From assembly GCA_025924845.1 (NCBI GenBank), contig JAICHN010000146.1, positions 1 to 10,759 on the forward strand: 10,759 bases of DNA, given 5' to 3'. Made by a program: the position numbers and the translations under genes. Source of the DNA: Chloroflexota bacterium. GTDB taxonomy: Bacteria; Chloroflexota; UBA5177; JANWHV01. Each line of letters begins with the position of its first letter. The first letter of the stretch is position 1. Below, piece after piece: positions 1 through 5,375 of the stretch. The notes beneath the pieces are model-generated. The model made no database searches. It worked only from the letters and a program-made list of their open reading frames with translations, and was not told where the DNA came from.

Positions 1-1
1 G

Positions 2-1198
2 GATGCTACTCTGGTTGGTCAAGATGGATCCGAGCTTCTGGTGATGAACGTGGCGCATACGATGACCGCGGCCACCATAGCGAAGGTGCCGCCGGTGAAC
101 GGACACGATGTACGGTTGACCATCGATCTGGCGACCCAAAAGGCAGCGGAAAAGGCGCTGGGCATACGGCCCGGCGCGGCGGTGGCCATCGATCCGCGCA
201 ATGGGCAGGTGCTTGCCCTGGCCAGCACGCCGGGCTACGATCCCAATCGCTTCGAGGTCGGCGCCGCGGCGACCAATGGGGTGGGGCCGATTCGCTCGAT
301 GTTTCCCCGCGCCACGCTGGGCACCTATCCAATTGGCTCCATTTTCAAAATCGTCACCATGGGGGCGGCGCTCCAACATGGCTACACCGCGAGCACTATG
401 ATCTCCGGGCCGGGGCTGTGGTATGGGCTGAGCGCCACGCAGCCGCTGCACGACTGGCTGCCCAGCGGACACGGCATTATCTCGCTGCAGGAGGCGCTCA
501 CCCAGTCTTGCGATACGTGCTTCTACCAGGTGGCCAAGAAGCTGGATGGGGTCGGTCAGGAGATCCTGCCCCAGTTTGCCCGTGAGTTCGGCTTTGGCGC
601 CGCTACCGGTATCGACGACGTGGCCGAGGCCGCCGGCCTGGTGGGAGACAACGCCTGGAAGGAGAAGACCTATCACGATGCCTGGCGCACCGGCGATACG
701 GTAAACCTCTCCATTGGCCAGGGCTACTTCCTGGCTACACCGCTGCAGACGACGGCGATGATCGCGGCGGTGGCCGACCAGGGAACGCGCCTCCAGCCGC
801 GGCTCATTCTGTCGGTGAACGGCGTGGCCGCGAAGCCCGCGCCCGAGATGGGCAAGCTGCCCGTCACCGCCTCCCAACTGCGGGCGATCGTCCGTGGCAT
901 GGTGGGGGTAACGACCGAGGTCAACGGCACGGCGACCTTCGTTTTCAAAGGGTTTCCCTGGACGGTGGCGGGGAAGACGGGCACGGCGCAGAACCCCGGC
1001 GGCAAGTCCCATGCCTGGTTCGGCGCGTTCGCACCCGCCGCGAGCCCGCGCATCGCAGTGTCGGTGGTAGTGGAAAACGGGGGCGAGGGATCGTACGTGG
1101 CGGCACCGATCGCCAAGAAGATTCTCCGTGCGTACCTGCCCAGCGTGACGAAAGCGGTGAACGGGGGCCCGCAGCCGCTTACCGTCCCTGCTGGGTAG
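2..1198 (+). CDS. Class B penicillin-binding protein, PBP2/MrdA-like transpeptidase (5' end outside window)
   Basis: This is a D,D-transpeptidase that cross-links peptidoglycan in the periplasm or outer-face space; the PBP2 class serves cell elongation. The reading frame is open to the left edge, so the GTG at 41 is not the start; the transmembrane and dimerisation parts lie outside. Numbering from the GTG at 41, residues 24-71 hold the usual linker into the transpeptidase domain (LTID, then AIDPRNGQVLALAS). The active-site serine motif is S100-I-F-K103, the second motif S156-C-D158, and the third K312-T-G-T315. The second motif has Asp where FtsI-type enzymes have Asn; Asp is common in PBP2-type enzymes. 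The GDTVNLSIGQGYFLATPLQ stretch and the AAPIAKKIL end also fit PBP2 better than FtsI. Its last 20 bases overlap the convergent metallolyase gene. Family is sure; the PBP2 role rather than a sporulation or second FtsI-like role is inferred. Confidence 0.93.
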   Translation, partial: DATLVGQDGSELLVMNVAHTMTAATIAKVPPVNGHDVRLTIDLATQKAAEKALGIRPGAAVAIDPRNGQVLALASTPGYDPNRFEVGAAATNGVGPIRSMFPRATLGTYPIGSIFKIVTMGAALQHGYTASTMISGPGLWYGLSATQPLHDWLPSGHGIISLQEALTQSCDTCFYQVAKKLDGVGQEILPQFAREFGFGAATGIDDVAEAAGLVGDNAWKEKTYHDAWRTGDTVNLSIGQGYFLATPLQTTAMIAAVADQGTRLQPRLILSVNGVAAKPAPEMGKLPVTASQLRAIVRGMVGVTTEVNGTATFVFKGFPWTVAGKTGTAQNPGGKSHAWFGAFAPAASPRIAVSVVVENGGEGSYVAAPIAKKILRAYLPSVTKAVNGGPQPLTVPAG

Positions 1199-2525
1199 GG
1201 GAGAATTGCTCGGGTAGAAACCTTTGGGCCAGGGCCGCGAGTTCGGCATCGGTGGGGTCGGTCACGTTGCCCGCCGCGTACCGCGCCGCCAGCGCCTCGA
1301 ACATCGCGCGCACACCGGGGTGACTCTTGGCCATGCGGTTCGGTCCCTTCAAGCCGAGACGCTCATTTACCCACCAGGCGATGCCCGCCGCGCCCGATTT
1401 ATCGCTCACCACGACGCCGATCGGCCTGCCCAGGACGCTGACCGGGTCGAATGAGAGGTACGTTTCGGGGTCCTTGAGCAGGCCGTCGATGTGGACGCCG
1501 GCCCGCGTGGTAAAGCACTCATCGCCCAACAGGGGCGCATTGGCGGGCAGGGGAACCCCGCAGACCTCGCGCATGTAGGCGGCAATCTCGACCAACACCT
1601 TGAGGTCCAATGTATCCTCGCCGGTCAGACCCACGTGCTCGACCACCGCCGCTTCCAGCGGTGTGTTCCCGGTCCGCTCACCAGTCCCCAGCAGGGTGCT
1701 GTTGATTGCCGCGCAGCCGTAGAGCCAGGCGGTGGCGGCGCAGGCATGGCCCTTGAAGAAGTCGTTGTGGCCATGCCATTCCAGTTGGGTGGAAGGGACG
1801 CCCGCATCATCGATCAAGGTGCGGACCAGGCGAGGCACCCCACGCGGCAGAGCGGCGGCGGGCCAGGGGAGGGCGACGCCGAGCGTATCGCAGAGCCTGA
1901 TCGTGATCGGGATACCGGCCTGGCGACCGCGTTCGACCAGCGCGCTCGCGAAGGGCACCACGAAGTCCTCGATGTCGGCCCGCGTCACATCCTCGAAGTG
2001 ACAGCGCGGCCGAATCCCGGCCTCCAGAGCGGCATCTACGATGCTCAGATAGGACGTCATAGCGGCGGCACGGGTCAGGCCAAGCTTGGTGTGAATGTGG
2101 TGGTCCGACACCGAAGTAAGGATGCCCGTCTCGTTCAGGCCGAGCGCGCCGACCAGGGCAAGGTCCTCGGCGCGGGCGCGAATCCACGCCGTGACTTGAG
2201 GGAAGCGATAGCCGCGCGCCCGACACTGCTCAACCGCCGCACGGTCCTGATCGCTATAGAGGAAGAATTCGCAGGCGCGGATCGTTCCGCTGTCGCGATC
2301 GAGGCGATGGAGCAGATCGTAGAGGTACAGGATCTGCTCGGGAGTATAGGCTTTACGGGCCTGCATACCGTCCCGAAAGGTGGTGTCGGTGATCCAACGT
2401 ACCGGGGCGGGGCGCATCGGCACTTCATCATCGAGGAACACGGCGCGAGGCAGGGCGGTAAAGGGAAAGGTCTTTCGGTCGGCGGTATCGGGCGACGGCG
2501 GCGTGCTGGGCGTGAGGGCAGGCAT
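1179..2525 (-). CDS. DRE-TIM metallolyase (homocitrate/isopropylmalate synthase superfamily), candidate Re-citrate synthase
   Basis: The protein is a Claisen-type acyl-CoA/2-oxoacid condensing enzyme of the HMGL-like TIM-barrel family. Visible motifs are the catalytic TTFRDGMQA (R51-D52), the metal-binding HGHND at 251-255 and GERTGN at 282-287. At 448 residues it lacks the C-terminal allosteric domain of LeuA. Features such as ECEFFLYSD-like 85-92, TSVSDHHI 137-144, RCHFEDVTRADI 174-185, LEWHGHNDFFK and SDKSGAAGIA 374-383 resemble what I recall of Re-citrate synthase, known from Clostridium kluyveri, which makes citrate from oxaloacetate and acetyl-CoA and is usually mislabelled as homocitrate or isopropylmalate synthase. 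That subfamily call is from memory, without an alignment. The ATG at 2525 is preceded by GGAGG (2534-2538) 8 bases away. It is divergent from a small HTH gene whose relatives are fused to citrate synthases, which supports a citrate link. Its 3' end overlaps the PBP gene. Alternatives: homocitrate synthase or an isopropylmalate/citramalate synthase. Confidence 0.85.
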   Translation of the reverse strand: MPALTPSTPPSPDTADRKTFPFTALPRAVFLDDEVPMRPAPVRWITDTTFRDGMQARKAYTPEQILYLYDLLHRLDRDSGTIRACEFFLYSDQDRAAVEQCRARGYRFPQVTAWIRARAEDLALVGALGLNETGILTSVSDHHIHTKLGLTRAAAMTSYLSIVDAALEAGIRPRCHFEDVTRADIEDFVVPFASALVERGRQAGIPITIRLCDTLGVALPWPAAALPRGVPRLVRTLIDDAGVPSTQLEWHGHNDFFKGHACAATAWLYGCAAINSTLLGTGERTGNTPLEAAVVEHVGLTGEDTLDLKVLVEIAAYMREVCGVPLPANAPLLGDECFTTRAGVHIDGLLKDPETYLSFDPVSVLGRPIGVVVSDKSGAAGIAWWVNERLGLKGPNRMAKSHPGVRAMFEALAARYAAGNVTDPTDAELAALAQRFLPEQFSPTQQGR

Positions 2526-2533
2526 GGTGGATA

Positions 2534-2538
2534 CCTCC
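2534..2538 (-). promoter_or_regulatory. Ribosome binding site of the metallolyase gene
   Basis: On the minus strand GGAGG lies 8 bases before the ATG at 2525, a strong match at ideal spacing. It fixes the start of the DRE-TIM enzyme, whose first 40 residues are otherwise a low-complexity lead-in that could have made a later start plausible. Confidence 0.8.
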
Positions 2539-2573
2539 AGCAGTGCTACACGACGATTACTTGCGTACCCTTT

Positions 2574-2602
2574 ACTCTACTGTATTTATATTGATTTTTC
2601 AA
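2574..2602 (-). promoter_or_regulatory. Probable sigma-70-type promoter of the metallolyase gene
   Basis: Read on the minus strand, TTGAAA (2597-2602, 5 of 6 to the -35 consensus) is followed after exactly 17 bases by TAGAGT (2574-2579, 4 of 6 to the -10 consensus). The block is markedly AT-rich in a GC-rich window and lies about 50 bases upstream of the start codon. No experiment supports it; this is a consensus match by eye. Confidence 0.45.
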
Positions 2603-2614
2603 GTGTCATATTGA
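2586..2614. repeat. Near-perfect 9-base direct repeat, possible operator
   Basis: TTATATTGA (2586-2594) and TCATATTGA (2606-2614) agree at 8 of 9 bases and start 20 bases apart, about two helical turns. One copy lies in the spacer of the proposed metallolyase promoter and the other just upstream of its -35 box. This would suit binding of a dimeric regulator on one face of the DNA. The neighbouring HTH protein is the obvious candidate, but that link is inference. The flanking TTGA-TTTT-TCAA (2591-2602) is also a short inverted repeat. Confidence 0.4.
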
Positions 2615-2644
2615 CGTTCGCCGCGGGTCGAATCTACGATGCCG

Positions 2645-2650
2645 AGGAGG
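2645..2650 (+). promoter_or_regulatory. Ribosome binding site that favours a GTG start at 2660
   Basis: AGGAGG lies 9 bases before the in-frame GTG at 2660. The upstream ATG at 2639 has no purine-rich sequence before it, and translation from it would run through this site. The GTG is therefore the preferred start of the small HTH gene, giving 77 residues. Confidence 0.7.
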
Positions 2651-2659
2651 GGGGACCGG

Positions 2660-2893
2660 GTGGAAACGATCGACGGTGAGCAGTTTTACACGGCGGAGGA
2701 GGCGTGCGCCAAGCTGGCGATCAAGCCTGCCACGCTCTATGCCTATGTCAGCCGAGGGCGCCTGCGCAGCTTCCGGCTCGGCATTCGGCGTCAACGGCTC
2801 TACCGGCGTGACGAGGTAGACGCCCTGGCCCGGCTCACGCCCAATCGCGGCGTGACCCTACCGCTCGCCGACCCCTGGGGTGATAATCATTGA
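2660..2893 (+). CDS. Small helix-turn-helix DNA-binding protein, citrate-synthase-HTH/excisionase-like
   Basis: This 77-residue protein is essentially one winged helix-turn-helix of the MerR/excisionase type. It begins with FYTAEEACAKLAIKPATLY (helix, turn, recognition helix), continues with AYVSRGRLRSFRLG and ends with a wing (RRQRLYRRDEVDALARL) and a short polar tail. The YVSRG-LRS pattern recalls the HTH domain at the N-terminus of some actinobacterial citrate synthases; here the domain stands alone and no synthase domain follows its stop codon. It has no metal-binding cysteines or effector domain. I chose GTG 2660 over the ATG at 2639 because of the AGGAGG at 2645-2650. It is divergent from the candidate Re-citrate synthase, with which it shares a spacer containing a direct repeat, so it may regulate that gene and itself. 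It could also be an excisionase-type orphan, but no integrase is near. DNA binding is confident; the target is inference. Confidence 0.8.
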   Translation: METIDGEQFYTAEEACAKLAIKPATLYAYVSRGRLRSFRLGIRRQRLYRRDEVDALARLTPNRGVTLPLADPWGDNH

Positions 2894-2927
2894 TGCCATG
2901 GTGCTTGCGCGCCTTGTGCTAAGCCGA

Positions 2928-3704
2928 TTAACTGCGTCTTCCACGGTGTAGGTAGTGCGCGTAGATCCGGGCCAGATCCACATAGGCCAGGACGGCGTCG
3001 CGTAGGCGCACCTTGGAGTGGCCGACATCGCGCCACTCGCGGAGCGGGATCTCGTAGACCGCGTCGCTCACTTGCCGACCCTCGGCCCGCAGGATGCGAC
3101 GATACCGCGCCACGATCTCCACGTCGAAGAGCCAGCGGGAGAGAAATGGCGTCCTGAATACTTTCTCAAGGGCGGGCTGTACCCGAAAGAGCTTGGCGCC
3201 GCACTGCGAATCGTAAATGGCGACGTTAAGCAGAATCGAGATCGCCGTGGCCAGGGTTCGTCCGTAGTAGTGGCGATAGGCCTTGCGCTCGATCAGGCGG
3301 CCCAACAGTTTCACGCGCGAACCGAATACCATGTCGATGCCCGGTCTGCTGTCCAGGATACCGAGAAAACGGCTCACCTCTGCCGGCGGCGTGGCGAGAT
3401 CGGCATCCCAGAAGCCGACGTAATCCGGTCGCGCCGCGAAGGCCCGCCGCATCCCCTGGCGCACCGCCTCGGCCTTGCCGCGATTCGGCTGCAGATCGAG
3501 AATGTCGATGCGCTCCGGCGCGCGGTCGCGGAGCGCCTCCAGCGTCCGCAAGGTGTCATCTCGACTACCGTCATTGACCATCAGGAGGCGGATCTCATAC
3601 CCCGGCACGTTCCACTGGGCGAGCGCGTCCACCGGGAGGCGTTCGGCCTCGTTATAGCACGGAATCACCAGAACCAGGCGCCGCCGAGTGCCGCTCCCTG
3701 ACAC
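2928..3704 (-). CDS. Family 2 glycosyltransferase, polyprenyl-phosphate sugar synthase-like
   Basis: A GT-A-fold inverting transferase of 258 residues that moves a sugar from a nucleotide donor, either to a polyprenyl phosphate carrier or to a growing glycan on the cytoplasmic face. Visible motifs are IPCYNEAERLP (14-24), VNDGSRDDT (43-51), NRGKAEAVRQG (74-84), the metal-binding DAD at 100-102 in FWDADLATPP, FGSRVKLLGR (127-136) and DSQCGAKLFR (165-174). These are close to the dolichyl-phosphate glucose/mannose synthase type. There are no C-terminal membrane helices, unlike many DPM-type enzymes, so it is probably peripheral. The GTG start at 3704 has GGGGGAGA (3711-3718) close upstream. It is the last gene of the polysaccharide operon, 52 bases after the kinase-like gene. 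The exact donor and acceptor cannot be told from the sequence. Confidence 0.88.
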   Translation of the reverse strand: MSGSGTRRRLVLVIPCYNEAERLPVDALAQWNVPGYEIRLLMVNDGSRDDTLRTLEALRDRAPERIDILDLQPNRGKAEAVRQGMRRAFAARPDYVGFWDADLATPPAEVSRFLGILDSRPGIDMVFGSRVKLLGRLIERKAYRHYYGRTLATAISILLNVAIYDSQCGAKLFRVQPALEKVFRTPFLSRWLFDVEIVARYRRILRAEGRQVSDAVYEIPLREWRDVGHSKVRLRDAVLAYVDLARIYAHYLHRGRRS

Positions 3705-3756
3705 GCTCTTTCTCCCCCGCGCGGACGGTAACGGGACGTCGGGCCGACTGCCGGCG

Positions 3757-4476
3757 CTATCGGGCGGGCGATAGATTCGGGGCAGACTTCGTCAGCACGA
3801 CGCCGAGAAGCGGCGCCCGCACCCGATCGAGCACCTGGCGAGCCTTGGCTGCATCCTCGCGATGGGTAGATCCCGGCGTTACGGTCACCACCACGCCCGC
3901 CACCAAGGAACTGAGATCCATGCTGTCCACGCCGGAAAGGATCGGTGTCCCGATCACGATCAGTCGATCCGAATCGTTCTTGAGGTAGGTCAAGAGGTCA
4001 TGAAGTCCGGGCGCGCGGCCGATTCCGCCGGGGATACCGCCCGCTCGACCGGCGCCGAGGACCCGCAGATCGCAGCGCGTGGCGGTGCCCAGATCGATCG
4101 GTTGGAGCGCGCCGAGCACATCAGAGCCGGCATGGCGGATCAATTCCGCCATGCCGGGCGACGCGGTTAGGCTGAACAATTGATCTAGGGTTGGCGTATA
4201 AAGGTTGGCATCGACCAGGATCACCCGTTCGCCTTCCTGGGCGGCCAGAATGGCGAAGTTGGCCGCCGACAATGTCGCCGCGGCGGTGTTGTCCACCGGA
4301 CTGACCAGTAAACTGGTGCCGGTGACGCTGAGCATCGCGAAGCGCGTGTTGAGAAACGCCTGCCGATAAGCAGCCGCCACATCCGGCGGGCAGCCGGCGT
4401 CCGTGACGAGCGCACCCTGGCCGCGTGATACCACCTGCATCGACGCGGTTCGAGCCGCGCGTTCGGTCATCGCCAT
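3757..4476 (-). CDS. BY-kinase-like (CpsD/Wzc cytoplasmic domain) protein, probable pseudokinase
   Basis: The 239 residues follow the fold of bacterial tyrosine kinases that partner Wzz/Wzc co-polymerases: AAAYRQAFLNTRF (34-46, the EAYRxLRTNLxF oligomerisation motif), TSLLV (54-58), AANFAILAA (71-79), ILVDANLYTPTLDQLF (86-101, Walker A'), GLHDLL (157-162), VIGTPIL (174-180, Walker B region) and LLGVVLTK (223-230). Against the family pattern TSAEPGEGKSTT, aligned without gaps, residues 59-70 are SPVDNTAAATLS: the P-loop glycines become T64 and A66 and the ATP-binding lysine becomes A67. The Walker B aspartate of the usual IDTPP is G176. The C-terminus (SAPNLSPAR) has no tyrosine cluster. D89 of Walker A' remains. 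Catalysis is therefore unlikely, though the fold and partner surface seem kept. The gene starts 34 bases after the co-polymerase gene, so they are surely co-expressed. It may act as a structural or regulatory subunit. Family resemblance is clear; loss of activity is inferred from residues. Confidence 0.8.
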   Translation of the reverse strand: MAMTERAARTASMQVVSRGQGALVTDAGCPPDVAAAYRQAFLNTRFAMLSVTGTSLLVSPVDNTAAATLSAANFAILAAQEGERVILVDANLYTPTLDQLFSLTASPGMAELIRHAGSDVLGALQPIDLGTATRCDLRVLGAGRAGGIPGGIGRAPGLHDLLTYLKNDSDRLIVIGTPILSGVDSMDLSSLVAGVVVTVTPGSTHREDAAKARQVLDRVRAPLLGVVLTKSAPNLSPAR

Positions 4477-4510
4477 AACAAAACCTATCCTATCGCTCGT
4501 GGGGTCGTAC

Positions 4511-5257
4511 CTAGGCGACCCGGCGTTTCCCGCCCGGAATCACGCCAAGGGTGGGAACATGCATCCAGTTCCGCACATCCTGTTCATCGTGGATTGATTC
4601 GTCGAGGTATTCCCACAGAAAGGCCAGGGCAAGCCCAAGCACCAGGCCGACCAGCACCTTGATCACCCATCCCTGAATGAGCTTCAACTTCGAGACGGTG
4701 CGTACGTTCAGCGCGTCGAAGTTGGGATTAATTTCGATCAGGGGCTCGAACACGTTCTGCTTAAAGCCGAGTGCCGTGGTTTCGCGAAACTTTTCCTGGT
4801 AGACGGGGAGGAATTGATGTTGCAGCACGTAGATCGAACCTTGAACAATCCAGGTAGCAAGTGTTGCATCGCTGGATTTGTAGTCCAACTTTAGCTGCTG
4901 AGGGCCGATTTGCGTCGCTCCGGCCGGAATACTCTTGTAATCCATGTGCTTATGATGAAAGCGGAGCAGATACGCCGAGAGGCCCTTGAAAAAGCTGTCA
5001 CCTTCGGTGTAGAGTTTTGCGTCGTTATTCGCGGAGGCCGCGTTACCGGCCGCGGTCTGAATCGGATCGACATTGATACTCTGCGTCTGATACAGCGGCT
5101 GCTGCTGGGTGAATTCTATGGTCTGGGCGGCCGTGTAGCGCGCTGTGTAATAGCTGTAGGCCGTATATAAGGCGGCGAGGAACGCCACTACCAGCGTGGT
5201 AATGATGATTAACCGGGCTTGCCGACGCAAGACGCGCCAGTACCAACGTAGCTCCAT
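4511..5257 (-). CDS. Wzz/Wzc-type polysaccharide co-polymerase without kinase domain
   Basis: A 248-residue chain-length determinant family protein with the canonical layout: short cytoplasmic N-terminus (MELRWYWRVLRRQ), TM1 at about 16-36, an extracytoplasmic domain of about 160 residues, TM2 at about 195-216, then the conserved tail LDESIHDEQDVRNWM ending VPTLGVIPGG (218-243). It would sit in the membrane and govern length and export of the polysaccharide, working with the adjacent BY-kinase-like protein as the split equivalent of Wzc. The ATG at 5257 has GGAGGAG (5268-5274) 10 bases upstream. The extracytoplasmic part is rich in Gln, Asn, Tyr and Thr, and the gene looks less GC-rich than its neighbours (about half G+C in the stretch 4861-4920), as is common for fast-diverging surface-polysaccharide genes. 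It lies 88 bases after the sugar transferase gene, across a hairpin that may be a terminator. Confidence 0.88.
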   Translation of the reverse strand: MELRWYWRVLRRQARLIIITTLVVAFLAALYTAYSYYTARYTAAQTIEFTQQQPLYQTQSINVDPIQTAAGNAASANNDAKLYTEGDSFFKGLSAYLLRFHHKHMDYKSIPAGATQIGPQQLKLDYKSSDATLATWIVQGSIYVLQHQFLPVYQEKFRETTALGFKQNVFEPLIEINPNFDALNVRTVSKLKLIQGWVIKVLVGLVLGLALAFLWEYLDESIHDEQDVRNWMHVPTLGVIPGGKRRVA

Positions 5258-5326
5258 GGTCGGCTTTCTCCTCCAAACGGCTGGGCGGGCCGTGCCGCCA
5301 CGCTCATTAGACTAGCAGATACCGGC

Positions 5327-5375
5327 AAAAAAAGGACAGCCGTGCTCAGTAAGCACCCTTGCGGCTCAGCACGGC
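5327..5375 (-). terminator. Terminator-like hairpin straddling the sugar transferase stop codon
   Basis: On the minus strand GCCGTGCT (5375-5368) pairs perfectly with AGCACGGC (5346-5339) across a 21-base loop, which contains a further AGC/GCT pair. After five bases comes a run of seven T (5333-5327). The second arm abuts and overlaps the TGA stop (5346-5348). The long loop and the 5-base offset of the T-run make it weaker than a textbook terminator. It sits inside the polysaccharide operon, so partial read-through would lower expression of the co-polymerase, pseudokinase and GT2 genes relative to the upstream pair. Confidence 0.5.

Noticed and set aside
41..46. GTG-ATG at 41-46 as the start of the penicillin-binding protein
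   Set aside because: The frame is open to base 2, and a class B PBP needs a membrane anchor and N-terminal domain that would lie upstream, so this is internal sequence.
1491..2594. A 367-residue open frame on the + strand opposite the metallolyase
   Set aside because: It is an antisense shadow of a clearly conserved gene, has the low-complexity Gly/Arg/Ala composition typical of such shadows, and shows no domain.
2611..2640. TTGACG-18-TACGAT as the promoter of the HTH gene
   Set aside because: The -10 is poor and transcription would begin inside the ribosome binding site at 2645-2650, so it is not convincing as the main promoter.
2639..2659. ATG at 2639 as the HTH start
   Set aside because: No ribosome site precedes it, while AGGAGG sits at the right distance from the in-frame GTG at 2660.
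3018..3701. A 227-residue + strand frame opposite the GT2 gene
   Set aside because: Shadow of the glycosyltransferase, which has full family motifs; the antisense product has none.
3757..3774. CTATCG-6-CGATAG hairpin at the stop codon of the pseudokinase gene as a terminator
   Set aside because: The six-base stem has no T-run after it on the minus strand, and the next gene of the operon follows within 52 bases.
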